The translations under genes were made by a program, and so were the position numbers. Positions 12,301 through 18,072 of a stretch of DNA of 64,000 nt are shown piece after piece; within the stretch, counting starts at the first letter, position 1; the number at the start of each line of letters is the position of its first letter. This DNA comes from JARKPK01 sp964631235 (lineage in GTDB: Bacteria > Planctomycetota > Planctomycetia > Pirellulales > Thermoguttaceae). A model generated the notes under the pieces. It was not told where the DNA came from and searched no databases. It worked only from the letters and a program-made list of their open reading frames with translations. The stretch is taken from contig CAZVZX010000019.1 of NCBI GenBank assembly GCA_964631235.1, positions 1 through 64,000 on the forward strand, in the 5' to 3' direction.

Positions 12301-12384
12301 CCACGCAACCGCGGAAGCGGCTGCCGGCGAAACGGAACGCCCGATGGCGTGCCATTCCCGTTTGAACCGCATTCCGTTTTCCAC
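382..12384 (-). CDS. Giant LEPR-xLL surface protein with lamin-tail, CotH, PA14, beta-helix and dockerin modules
   Basis: A 4000-residue protein, presumably exported or surface-anchored. The sequence FESLESRTMLDAG at residues 98-110 is the LEPR-xLL-type motif seen near the N-terminus of very large planctomycete proteins. Domains in order: two lamin-tail (LTD) domains (about 109-650), the second interrupted by three repeated modules; a CotH-kinase-like domain (about 830-1200, with NREGG and VPWDTD); a DNRLRE-type domain (about 1400-1530); a PA14-like domain (about 1531-1645); two right-handed beta-helix regions (about 1995-2400 and 2408-2780); five more LTD domains (about 2898-3665); and a type I dockerin (about 3807-3858) with two DxDxDG-like calcium loops (DVDGDF, DVNRDG). 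A disordered tail follows. The GTG at 12384 is uncertain: ATG 12372 is in frame, and the first 35 or so codons lie in the dispersed repeat. No classical signal peptide is visible. The function is unknown; adhesion or extracellular assembly is inferred from the modules. Confidence 0.9.
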   Translation of the reverse strand: MENGMRFKREWHAIGRSVSPAAASAVAWDYLAALQRPRLLLECAEHLFGRRRKHQAARRFVRRGAIVPQLKNRWWRQLPWVRARLADKGEIRRRPLRFESLESRTMLDAGPLIISEFLAKYSTANPNALVDDFGDKSDWIEIHNPTNTDIDLIGYYLTDSAGNLTKCRLTADAFPVAGSNILHAGEYRVIFASGRSATSFAVAGPGANVHTNFKLDDSPPEYLALVLPDGVTVAAEFAPKYPTQAVDISYGWTTDGTRKGFFFEPSPGLPNGNEVSASSAPIIINEIMYNTARGKAGSIGYEPENTREEYIELYNRGTAATNLAGWQIDNWWFALEPVKRVTSLVRAGSVATATMTGHGYVEGDSVMITGAAQPEYNGVFVISNVTANTFEFVISGTPATTATGTITAQKGPRLVSSITRDEWTATVVMPNHGFVEGDAILISGAGEEPYNGVFTIANVTADSFTYQLGSLPGAAATGAIVAQKASRTLPNAAIAGQGYLVIAADVASFRAKYPLVANVVAGWTPKLANNGEQITLRDAAGEIVDRVNYSNEGDWGIRTRGEQLVTNLTRNGTTVTITVPYHGYTIADRAEDMVYRIAGADQAEFNGEWTVTAVTRDTMTFTIPGSSTVATGTITVRKKDAGHYGWEWYTPADGGGMSLELINAAMSNNNGQNWGASTIIGGTPGAANSIRATDIAPLISDVTHFPVIPRSTDPVFVTAKIVDELADGIQAWVYYRVDGAPTFTAIAMADDGLHGDGVARDGVYGAQLPFQANNTVVEFYVSARDKNGGTGSLSRTWPAPAGFGNGQVVNLLYQVDDSYDPNVPWTPGSQPVYRLIMKEADRAELAYIGSHDPDRWSDAAFNGTLVTVDGSGVELVYQVGLRNRGHGTRLGVSGANNYKIEIPHDRPWKGVTETLINYQNTPSQVLGMALLEAVGIPAPWQQPLQVRINGVNYALSTSRMYGAYASKESYNSDFTARAFPDDPDGNLYIVHYTDYPYNTNNSEGGEFDYRGTDPDAYRMNYFKQTNVSQDDWSDLINLTRVLDAANPAGISDADFLAEASKVINVEEWFRFIAADTILGNREGGLYSGQGDDFGLYRGVNDPRFVLVPWDTDTLTVFNGSTENPYTRSVLAGYQDVAGLQRLFTNPHTLGMYYAQLKNLCQTVFAAENFNPLVDQVLAEWVPQSKRDEIKTWMANRVANVLSQIPNVGFTISSPLAVQGGYPTTDTLSTAVSGTADPVTTRSVLVNGQLAELNTIDGTWVAGTTTGGGGASEYFITAGSEWEYYAARGFAVTGYQATIPVTSLADAESVIANPANRSAVWSLDTQGTRLATINLRNSGTTSGVSYTFQEGVGGYTGTFDTHIRQNAPTTSYENATLNIDRELTSGQGDQAHGLLWFSNIFGTGAGQIKPTDVIQSATLTLNITNSSANSMSFYRMLGSWSEAITWGGSFGGNGIQNDGLEAMAAADVSLQPGSTGKWTIDVTAALQAWQLNPSANFGWAILPNGNDGIQFSASEDATVSNRPLLTVTVAGAGGVERFTSNNSQFPGQTSAVDNFVIEANYRVYIPTAGDWTFGVNSDDGFKLELTNGIDPPRVMSFDGTRTQADTLATFSFAQPGTYNVRLVYFENTGDAAVELFAAPGSWTSFGATNTWRLVGDVAHGGLGDSDQGTAWREIDFNRVGWSSGRAELGYGDGGEATVTTYIDIDPTTTAVEKNLTTYFRRTFEVADPSLYTGLNVHLRYDDGAVVYLNGTELFRTANMPSGTITWSTAASSATPSETTYFTFAVDPGLLRSGTNVLAVELHQNSATSTDTSFDLSLEATRPGGSGVGIPLQPGLNRLVVQTFDGPNATGHLLEQGYIDVWCNPPAPLDTPPLPPGDSAGLEADPQLNLVVRNSYVSGAPITVRAEIVDDLGRVDRDVWNGTVAISSDNPNVSLTVTQVTLFNGIGSALVVPVWNGTGSGDFTLTAVWTDSARNLTRTVNKALTCLDGTSQTVVSGTLAGNTTWSGIVHVTGDLTVPVGATLTILPGTLVLIDGVTSGTSGIDIDVLGSVQSLGTQTAPVTFTTPTYAAALGWGEIHHANAAASLYQYTEILRTGRAPGQGHTGTGPAFNVSGSTIVFDHSSIGDTIGKIMQSASGSNITFRNSLLTRAVMGPEIASTALLFENSFIQTMHNNDDADGIYVHSQQAGQTVVLRGGGVADTFDDGIDTLSSAVLIDDVIVRSTNDKAVSSYNGEVTIRNSLFAENGLVAEDGTSVAISGKSDSGNSTIFRLEGVTIYSDTIGIQARRKYAGTSGDVITYYVTNSIIVAPQPLDISSAPGVSGLPAGNFFINYSDTFGNTTGYTIVGANNINADPLFLNLANRDFRLSAASPAIDAGDPTGRPDPDGSRADMGARPSGATGTYAPQTIAAGHITVDMVMYPDAGPYRITGDVIVDPGVTLTILPGTTVFFDAGAGLTVNGRLVAEGTADAIIRLTVYPGSGYWDGIHFQNTLEDNRITYAIVEYGEGYYGPGGDNAMIAATNARLLLDHNFFDHARYRRIRTVNSSLIVTNSTFTDIFGPSEAPLTNNRSEQIWGSNAPTGGWILIQGNVFGTTKGHNDIIDLNGGHRAAGAPVPRILDNLFLGGGDDALDLEGDFVIEGNTFLHFHKDPIYHTSEPGESNVISAGDAANVGYEYVVARNVFFDVDHAVLIKDGSTLHFVNNTVVDVAPGKAAIYFDVVDDSAGAGRAAHIDGSIFDNVALAIDPTVRSGAPAPIVTVNRSVIAPQWHGYGTGNTAESPRLVDPPGGIFSLGPGSPALGAGPNGLDIGANVPGGASISGEPEQITRLNSATLTIGGPGITHYKYFVNTIGDWNAAPEYSVATPLSLAGLSDGTYTVYVKGKNISGVWQDEPSASKTWTVATTRTHVRINEVLAINGGAVAAGGDFPDLIELYNDGGAAIDLGGMSISDDPASPAKFVFAYGTILNPGEYLVLCADDQTGGGIHLGFKLDGGGDGVYLFGREPAPSAPRPLLDSVVFGPQVAGLSIGRLGQSAAWGLAQPTFGAVNIAQRTGDPAGLRLNEWFASGDVRLTDDFIELFNPDPLPVPLAGLWLTDNATNQQDKHGIAPLSFVPGSGFVAFIADGDTAKGPNHLGFRLNARQQWLGLFDANLNPLDQVLYFDQTTDYSQGRSPDGGEYPYQFFGMPTPGTANAAVPGYTALLDGLRITEIMYSPLGNSDWEFIELKNVGTEALELGGVRFVAGIDFTFPQIKLEAGGYAVVVRNIGKFYDRYGSGVNVVGQYAGNLDNGGEEIVLALPTPYDAAILRFKYDNAWQPLTNGGGRSLLIVDETALPAAWDTADGWQAGTVLGGTPGRAETGSLGPTIVINEVLTHTDPPLSDSIELHNTTGAAINIAGWWLSDSSNNYRKYRINESDPRAVIPAYGYVVFTEADFNPTPLTPGPNDFSLNGAHGDQLWLAAGDSSGNVLRFVDYVEFGPTANGESLGRWPNAAGRLYPMIDRTFGAPNSGPRVGPVVISELHYAPPVGGDEFIELYNAGSTTADLSHWAFSGITFTFPVGASLEPGQVALVTALDAATFRAKYGVPAGVQIFSGYLGALDNSGERIQLFWADEPPAGEPGYYPLVLEDEVDYLPGDPWPQIPLGENRSLTRTAFTAWGDDPASWMLAAPTPGVVDAPPTVFARQFFYNNSAFDNPAAGLDDDDALAPGKTANLPGQPVTAANYTNYSRGINGIIVGISNLPTGTVLDAGDFVFRMTDSEGQWTAAPLPQIEMLAGGRVRMTFADGAVANCWLEVSVLANASTQLPTDAVMYFGNLVGDVDGDFVVTTADVDALRAAMSPLQQSGMISPYDVNRDGRVNTTDLLLARNNVGKSLTAPPLPSAEQPISAAMADVVLMEEKEPEMAPTAAFEPLPTASPQWGQTSGRTSGQPITVGAEQPIAHVGRSSRLSLSALSPKNEAAGTARARHLEDYDWLMIAFLSEYDASLGRPGRKTTFRAHDAVMAEYAEVQ

Positions 12385-12391
12385 GGTTTGG
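12298..12391 (-). repeat. Dispersed ~90-bp repeat, copy 2 (overlaps the giant gene start)
   Basis: Good copy of the repeat family, including the GTTTGAACCGC and CCCACGCAA segments. On the minus strand it supplies the predicted N-terminus of the giant protein, reading RFKREWHAIGRSVSP. This is the same frame and nearly the same peptide as the copy at 45281-45375. Confidence 0.75.
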
Positions 12392-12499
12392 TTCAGTAAT
12401 CAAGAGAAGGTCGCCGAGGGCACGCTGTTCCGTCCGGATTGCCTTCCGTCCGACGCGGACTCACTGTCACCCCATCAACCGCGTTCGCCCGAAAAGGTC

Positions 12500-12528
12500 A
12501 TTTAACGCTAATCTAACAAAAAACTCAA
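12500..12528 (-). promoter_or_regulatory. Possible sigma-70-type promoter for the giant gene
   Basis: On the minus strand TTGAGT (12528-12523) and TTAAAT (12505-12500) are separated by 17 bases, in an AT-rich patch about 115 bases upstream of the giant gene. Each hexamer matches four of six consensus positions. No experimental support; planctomycete promoters can be weak matches. Confidence 0.35.
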
Positions 12529-13027
12529 GAAATACGGGTTTTGCGCGCCGACCTAGACGAGTTTTTTCGACCAAACGACCGGCAAGTGTTGCCTCCGGAT
12601 ATCAACCCCAGGTGCGCCGCGGGGACGAGAATCGCGATACGCCGATCGTTGGCGGGAAGAATGGCTCTCGATCGTTTCTCATCAAGAACCCCGGCTTCGG
12701 CGACTGCCCCTGCATTCGCTCGAACTGGTGTGAGCAGTGTGATTTGCTGAGGGCCTTCGCCTCGCCGAGCAGGTTCACGACGCAGAGTGCGCGGCCGGGT
12801 TTCATGTTCCCACATTCGTCCTGTGGGTAACACGCGATTGACCAACAGGGCTTTTCTTGGTTCCCGCAGCCTGCGAACGCGCCGACGACGGTTCCGTCGG
12901 CCAGTCGGCACAGTCAACCGACTAACTGGGGCCGGCGCCCGACTGTGCGACGGTCAAACGCCGGCAGCAGACGGCGCGAAGAGTCCTATTTCGCGGTTCT
13001 CCTGTTCGGACGGCAGGCTTCGCGCAG

Positions 13028-13122
13028 AGAAGTTTCAACCGATTGCAGAAGCGGTCGATGCCGCAACGACGCAGCCAATGGCCTGCCGTGCCCGTGTGAA
13101 CCGCTTTCCGTCTTTCGCGGTT
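13028..13122 (-). repeat. Dispersed ~90-bp repeat, copy 3
   Basis: Intergenic copy with the conserved GTGAACCGCTTTCCGTC and CAACGACGCAGCC segments. On the minus strand it reads RFTRARQAIGCVVAAAS, but no gene uses this frame. It ends about 20 bases before the stop of the adjacent methyltransferase gene. Confidence 0.7.
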
Positions 13123-13142
13123 TCATGTTGTAGGGCAAACGA

Positions 13143-14162
13143 TCATTTCGTAAGGCAAACGATCATCGCGTTGCCCAAACCGCGGTGCAACCGAAGAAGC
13201 GGCCGCACGGCACCGACGGCGGAGACAACCATCATCGCCGCTTGTGCGGCCCGACGCAGCCCGCGACGGCGCACCCGAAAGGCACGATTCGCCCAACTGT
13301 TCGGCGTCTGCGATTGTCGCAGCAGACGATAACCGACGAACTGGACGGCCATACTTGGCAGATGGCCGGGCTCGACTGCGCTTTTGGTCAACTCGAAACC
13401 GAAGCGACGACCGATTCGCTCAAAGCAATTCACATTCCACCGGCCGACATGGCATGGGGGCATGTCGCGCAAGGCCCCGTTGAGTTCATTGAATTCGATC
13501 ATCGCCGGATTAGGCACGGCGGCAATGAGTCGTCCACCGGGGCGAATCAGTGAAGCCAGCCGCGCGAATACTTCATCGAGCCGGTCCATGTGCTCGAGCA
13601 CTTGGAACATGCAGACCAGGTCGAAGCGGCCGTCCCAGTCCGGACCGCTCAGGTCGCGCACATCGTCGGGCACGCAGCGAATGCCCAATTGGTCGATGGC
13701 CCTTCGACCGCCGACCGAGAATTCGGTGCAAACAATGTGGTCTTTTGGAAACCCCCGTTCGACCAACCTTGCGACGAACGCACCGTTGCCTGCCCCAATT
13801 TCCAGCAGATGCCGAGCGGGCACTTGTCCGTCGCCGATCCAATCGAGAGCCGCATCGTACTCCCATTTCCACGTCGGGTAGCCGTGGTTCGGATAGGCCA
13901 AGCCATAGAATCGGGCGTCGCCGGCAACGAACGGCCAACTGAAACAGAATCGGCACTCGGTGCAGCAGACTACTTCGCATGTGTCTTGCCGCCAAAGCGA
14001 CTCGATGTGTCGGGCCAACTCTGCGTGGCGTTCGGGCTCGGCCTCCGGCAGTACGAAATGGCGGGCAGCGTCGCGGCAATCCACCGCCCATAAACGCTGT
14101 CCCGCGGTGTTCCCGCAAACCGGGCAAACCGCTTCGATTGGCTCGTTATCGTAGGTGTTCAT
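13143..14162 (-). CDS. Class I SAM-dependent methyltransferase with N-terminal zinc ribbon
   Basis: 339 residues. An N-terminal CPVCG (14-18) and a later CCTEC (about 65) look like a metal-binding ribbon. The SAM-binding motif I is LLEIGAGNG (about 116), followed by FDLVCMFQVLEHM and a post-motif IRPGGRLIAAVPN, typical of Methyltransf_11/23-type enzymes. The C-terminal 50 residues are basic and partly hydrophobic (AAMMVVSAVGAV), so membrane contact is possible. ATG at 14162. Proteins of this shape often modify sugars or lipids in envelope gene sets, but the substrate cannot be read from the sequence and no sugar-nucleotide genes adjoin it. It stands alone on the minus strand. Confidence 0.85.
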   Translation of the reverse strand: MNTYDNEPIEAVCPVCGNTAGQRLWAVDCRDAARHFVLPEAEPERHAELARHIESLWRQDTCEVVCCTECRFCFSWPFVAGDARFYGLAYPNHGYPTWKWEYDAALDWIGDGQVPARHLLEIGAGNGAFVARLVERGFPKDHIVCTEFSVGGRRAIDQLGIRCVPDDVRDLSGPDWDGRFDLVCMFQVLEHMDRLDEVFARLASLIRPGGRLIAAVPNPAMIEFNELNGALRDMPPCHVGRWNVNCFERIGRRFGFELTKSAVEPGHLPSMAVQFVGYRLLRQSQTPNSWANRAFRVRRRGLRRAAQAAMMVVSAVGAVRPLLRLHRGLGNAMIVCLTK

Positions 14163-14843
14163 TGCGAACTCTGGCTAAGATCGTCGCCACGAATAATGCC
14201 TCACCCGAGGCGCAAACAGCGACGTTCCGACACGAAGAGCGTCCCAAGCAAACGGCAGTGACCCTACGAGTATACCTTTTCTTTCGAAGAGTTTCCGGTG
14301 CCCTTGCTATGCGGCCGGCGTAGATAAAAGTCTTTCGTCGCCTTTGCTGAGAGCTGTTCCGCCGTTTCGGGGACAAGCAGTCACTGAACCACGGTGGGCC
14401 GATGCGGAGCGAGTCGGCCCGTTTCATCGTCGCTTTTTCCCTGCTCGTCTCCGAAAACCGCACGCGCGTTCGAGGTTGCTGCATCGGTTGAGGCTGTCGG
14501 GGATGGAACGAATTGGGATGTTCGCCGGCGTTAGTCGTAAGAAACGTCCCTATTTCTGCGGCAGGACGCTTCTCGGTTGCATCCGACAGCGGCCCCCCCT
14601 CCGCCAGGTCGAACGGCAACCAGACATAATGGCCCCCTCCATCGGGTTGATCAATCCCAACACTATTAATTAAAGTATAGCGCCAAGTCGTTTGTTTTCT
14701 CGCCTAAAGCTCTTTCAGTAAACGCCTTGCGTGAATTTTGCCGCGAAAAAACTGCTTTTAATAGAGGGGCATGGCGTGCAAAACCGCTTCGCCCTTCAAG
14801 CAACGTTCTTTCCGGCGGCACGAGGTATTGGGAGGCCTGAACC
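14163..14843. other. Gene-free divergent region
   Basis: 681 bases between a minus-strand and a plus-strand gene. No frame looks like a real protein. The last 130 bases (about 14660-14775) are distinctly AT-rich and probably contain the promoter of the downstream plus-strand gene, though no hexamer pair is convincing. Around 14512-14545 there is a 25-base match to a site upstream of ileS (about 48293). Confidence 0.5.
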
Positions 14844-15602
14844 ATGACGTATCTGACCCGGCGCGATCGAGATCACCTTACGGCGTTCCGCGACGGTGTG
14901 GCGCAAGTCACCTTGCCCTGCAATATCGCCGAACTCTTCCGCGAAAGGGGGCTTCTCTGGCAATCGTCGGTCCTGGCGACCAGTGTGGCCGAAGGCTTGG
15001 CCAAGGTTTGCCTTTGCATGATGAAGGAACCTGTCACTGAGGATGGCCCGCCTCCGGATCTGTGGCTTGCCGCGGTTGTCACCGAGGCCCCGACGCCGGC
15101 ACCCGGTTTCGCCGAAGAAGTGCAGACTATTTTCGAGCTGACTTGCCCGGACGATTTCAAGTATCGCTGTTGGCTCACCTACTTCAAGCCGTTGCCGGCT
15201 CACCAACAGGCATGGGTGTTTTGTACAACCGGAATGGAGCTAGGTGCCATTCTCGGCGATCCGGACGGATTCGCGAAAGGGCAGGTGATCGAATTCGTCG
15301 ATCGCATTCATCCCCCGCTCGTTCGCAGCGAACTGCTCGAGTGCCGAGTCGGCCTAGGAGCCGGCGTTTTGGAGGAAGAAGTGGTGTATGTCAACGAGCG
15401 GTACAACGTGGCGTCAGAGCAGATGTATTACGAGATGCTCGAAAGCGCCGATGCGGTTTCCACCGTAAAGGACGTTCTTGCCGAACCGGAGGAAGACTGG
15501 GGCGGGCTGATGAGCGATTCGTCCCCGCAGCAAGAGCAGAAGCCGCAACCGCATTTGTTTCGCTGGTTCGATCTGTGGCGGCGGAGAAGCTCGCTGAACT
15601 AA
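14844..15602 (+). CDS. Conserved-looking protein of unknown function
   Basis: 252 residues, ATG at 14844 with a GGAGG Shine-Dalgarno at 14831-14835, spaced 8 bases. No signal peptide or membrane segment, so probably cytoplasmic. The protein is rich in Trp, Cys and acidic residues. Its centre (TCPDDFKYRCWLTYFKP) and the PLVRSELLECRVGLGAG stretch look like folded beta-strands. The last 35 residues (PQQEQKPQPH...) look disordered. I do not recognise a family. The strong ribosome-binding site and consistent codon use support a real gene. Neighbours (methyltransferase, TlpA-like protein) give no hint of function. Confidence 0.7.
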   Translation: MTYLTRRDRDHLTAFRDGVAQVTLPCNIAELFRERGLLWQSSVLATSVAEGLAKVCLCMMKEPVTEDGPPPDLWLAAVVTEAPTPAPGFAEEVQTIFELTCPDDFKYRCWLTYFKPLPAHQQAWVFCTTGMELGAILGDPDGFAKGQVIEFVDRIHPPLVRSELLECRVGLGAGVLEEEVVYVNERYNVASEQMYYEMLESADAVSTVKDVLAEPEEDWGGLMSDSSPQQEQKPQPHLFRWFDLWRRRSSLN

Positions 15603-15943
15603 GCGGACCATTGCGTGCGAAGACGGCCGCGGGCGAAGCTCGCGGGTTGCCGGCAAAAGAACGTCGCTTGGCCCGCGTTGGCTTCGCCGCGGTCGTTTCT
15701 CGGCCGAGTCGTGACGACCATGCGGCATCGGTGGTCGGCCAGCCGATGCGTTGTTCGGCCCGATTGCCAGAGCCATTTCGCAGGGCCTGCCGAAGCTTTT
15801 TCTCGCAACCTATGGTTTCGGTCATAGGGGGCAGTATAGAATACCGAAAAGTCGCACCGGGCCGAGCAACCGCCCCGATGCGCGTAGCAACCGGGTTGGT
15901 TGTGCGATTGCGGAGTTGCGCGCTTTGATGAAAAGGAAGAGCG
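15603..15943. other. Gene-free stretch before the TlpA-like gene
   Basis: 341 bases between two plus-strand genes. Several frames are open by chance, but none has a start signal or family resemblance. A TATAGAAT-like run at 15835-15842 could be a -10 element, without a clear -35 partner. Confidence 0.4.
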
Positions 15944-17140
15944 ATGAGCAAAGGTCTCGGATTGTGCGGCGTGATGCTGGCTTGCTGCTGTTTGGTTTCG
16001 TGGTTGGCTGCCGGCGAGGCGAAACCGCCGGTGATCGTGCCGCTGACTCCCAGCGGACACCCCCCGGCGGCCGAAGAAACGAAACCGAAGAAGGACCCGT
16101 TTGAAGTTCCCGATGGCTCGGCGGCCGAATTGCTCGAATACATCGAGGGTTTGAAGAAAGAGCGGCCCGAAGAGCCGACTCGCGAGGCGATCATCGCCTT
16201 CCTCAAGAAACTCCATCCGGCCGTTTTTCAAGCGGCGGTAAAAGTGCTCGAAGCCGATGCCACCGCCGAGCAGCAAGAGCAAGCAATGGGTTACGTGAAG
16301 ATGTCGGCCACGATGATGTCGCGCATGGGCATCCCGGACGTCAATAAGAAGCTGCAAGACTTGGAGGCAAAACTGATCAAGGCCGGAAAAGAAAAACTGG
16401 CAGCTCAACTGAAGGGCCTGTTGCTCTCGTCGCGGCTGGAAGAGGCGGCCGGTCAGGGGCCGGAAAAACTGCGGGCCGTCATTGGCGAAGTTAGAGAGTA
16501 CCTTTCCAAAGGTGTCACGCTCGACAACGCCGAGCTGGCCATCGAGGCGGGCCAAGCGGCCGAAGACTCCGATGATCCGGCCCTGGCCCGCGAGACCTAC
16601 ACCGAAATGAGCAAGCTGTTGGCCAAAGCGGACGACGAGCGAATCAAACGTCTGGGCCGACTGATGGAAGGGGTGGTCCGCCGCTTGGATCTGGTGGGCA
16701 ACGAGATCAAGATCGAAGGTTCGCTCTTATCGGGCGAGCCGTTTGACTGGGAGAAGTACAAGGGCAAAGTCGTGCTGGTGGACTTCTGGGCCACTTGGTG
16801 CGGTCCCTGTCGGGCGGAAATGCCGCACCTGAAAAAGGTGTACGAGCAATATCGCGACAAAGGATTCGAGATCGTCGGCATCAGCCTCGATCGAAGCCGC
16901 GAGCCGCTCGAAAAGTACGTGGCCGACGAGAAGATCGCCTGGGCGACCGTATTCAACAACGACAAACCGAGTCCGACGGTTGAATACTACGGCATTTTCG
17001 CCATTCCGACGACCGTACTGGTGGGCAAGGACGGCAAGGTGATTTCGTTGGAAGCTCGCGGCCGCAAATTGAACGAGCACTTGGAAAAGCTCCTCGGCCC
17101 GGTGGACGAGAAGACACCGACCGAGCGCAAGCCGGAGTAA
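15944..17140 (+). CDS. Exported TlpA-like thioredoxin-domain protein
   Basis: 398 residues. The N-terminus (LGLCGVMLACCCLVSWLAAGEA) is a signal peptide, possibly of a lipoprotein, so the protein should act outside the cytoplasmic membrane. A helical, charged region (about 60-250) precedes a C-terminal thioredoxin fold with WATWCGPC and the redox pair Cys286-Cys289, then a cis-proline segment (FAIPTTVLVG). This is the TlpA/ResA/AhpC-TSA arrangement, used for thiol-disulfide exchange with exported partners such as cytochromes. ATG at 15944 with AGGAAG upstream. The N-terminal half resembles no family I can name; long helical N-terminal extensions are common in planctomycete TlpA-like proteins. 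Confidence 0.88.
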   Translation: MSKGLGLCGVMLACCCLVSWLAAGEAKPPVIVPLTPSGHPPAAEETKPKKDPFEVPDGSAAELLEYIEGLKKERPEEPTREAIIAFLKKLHPAVFQAAVKVLEADATAEQQEQAMGYVKMSATMMSRMGIPDVNKKLQDLEAKLIKAGKEKLAAQLKGLLLSSRLEEAAGQGPEKLRAVIGEVREYLSKGVTLDNAELAIEAGQAAEDSDDPALARETYTEMSKLLAKADDERIKRLGRLMEGVVRRLDLVGNEIKIEGSLLSGEPFDWEKYKGKVVLVDFWATWCGPCRAEMPHLKKVYEQYRDKGFEIVGISLDRSREPLEKYVADEKIAWATVFNNDKPSPTVEYYGIFAIPTTVLVGKDGKVISLEARGRKLNEHLEKLLGPVDEKTPTERKPE

Positions 17141-17293
17141 GCCTGCGGGAATCTTTCGACGAGCGACGCAAGCCGGCCCGGGCACTCGCCGTTGACAGCG
17201 GCGGGCGGCATGGCGCGGGCCGGGTCGGCTTCGCCGCTGCGGAAGGCGTTGTGCCGCGGCAATCGTGTTTTGGGGGGTGGGGAGAGCACGGCG

Positions 17294-17833
17294 ATGGGTG
17301 TGGTCCGGTTTTCAGTCTCGTTGGAAGGCGACCTTCTCGAACAGTTCAATCGTTATTGCAGCGAACAGCGATTCGCCACCCGCAGCGAGGCGGTGCGACA
17401 GTTGCTCCGCGAGCGGCTTACCACCCATGCATGGCATAACGATTGTCGCGATGCCGCCGGCACGCTCACTTTGGTGTACGATCACCATCGCCCAATGTTG
17501 CGCGACCAATTGATGGAGATTCAACATCAGAACAACAACTTGGTTGTCTCCACGCTTCACGCGCATTTGACGCACGACATTTGCCTCGAGGTGATTTTGC
17601 TCCGCGGTCCGGCGGGACGGCTGCAACAATTGGCCGCAGAGTTGCGCGGGTTGAAGGGCATTTTCAAGGGCGAATTGGTCATGGCCGCTGCCGACGAAGC
17701 GACCACGGCTCACTCCCATTCGCATCCGCACGAAACGGCGAGCGTTTCGCACACGTCAACGGCACACGAACATGAACACGGTCACGGCCCGGCGCGTGCC
17801 CGCGGCGCAGGGCATGGCCACCCGCACGAATGA
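17294..17833 (+). CDS. nikR: NikR nickel-responsive regulator with histidine-rich C-terminal tail
   Basis: 179 residues from ATG 17294, preceded by a GGGGAGAG stretch. The N-terminal ribbon-helix-helix (VRFSVSLEGDLLEQF...RSEAVRQLLRE) binds DNA. The ACT-like domain carries His78, His89, His91 and Cys97, which align with the four high-affinity nickel ligands of E. coli NikR (His76, His87, His89, Cys95). The usual protein ends after about 135-150 residues; this one continues into a tail with about twelve histidines (HSHSHPH, HEHEHGHG, GHGHPHE) that could bind extra metal. NikR normally represses nickel uptake genes. None is visible in this window, so its targets must lie elsewhere. Confidence 0.9.
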   Translation: MGVVRFSVSLEGDLLEQFNRYCSEQRFATRSEAVRQLLRERLTTHAWHNDCRDAAGTLTLVYDHHRPMLRDQLMEIQHQNNNLVVSTLHAHLTHDICLEVILLRGPAGRLQQLAAELRGLKGIFKGELVMAAADEATTAHSHSHPHETASVSHTSTAHEHEHGHGPARARGAGHGHPHE

Positions 17834-17837
17834 TCGA

Positions 17838-17863
17838 CCGCCCGGCGGGGCATGCGCGGGCGG
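17838..17863. terminator. Possible hairpin after nikR, without a T-tract
   Basis: CCGCCCG at 17838-17844 pairs perfectly with CGGGCGG at 17857-17863 across a 12-base loop, five bases after the nikR stop. It could help end transcription, but no T-run follows, so it is not a standard intrinsic terminator. Confidence 0.3.
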
Positions 17864-18072
17864 CATCCTGTCGGCAGACGGAGCGACGGCTTCAGCCCCA
17901 ATCGAACAGCCGTGCTGACGCCCGCAAGTTCCCCTTCGTCCGACCCCGTTTATGCCGCCGGGGCAAGCGTCAGGATCGGACCGATCGGTTTCATCGTTGT
18001 CAAACGTAGTGTAGTCGCTGCTTTTTCGGTGCAGGTTGTATCACGAACGCAGTGGATTGAAGAAAGCGATTG

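Larger units (their letters stand above)
12385..13142. other. Gene-free stretch between giant gene and methyltransferase
   Basis: 758 bases without a credible gene. It holds the possible minus-strand promoter at 12500-12528, the repeat copy at 13028-13122 and a short direct repeat, GGCAAACGATCAT, just upstream of and again inside the 3' end of the methyltransferase gene (about 13134 and 13154). The open frames here are short and show no family resemblance. Confidence 0.6.

Noticed and set aside
13134..13166. Direct repeat GGCAAACGATCAT, possibly an attachment site
   Set aside because: It is short and no integrase or mobile element is near. It looks like a local duplication.
17834..18072. Possible intrinsic terminator for nikR
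   Set aside because: The hairpin is perfect but lacks a T-tract, so it is listed only as a low-confidence structure.
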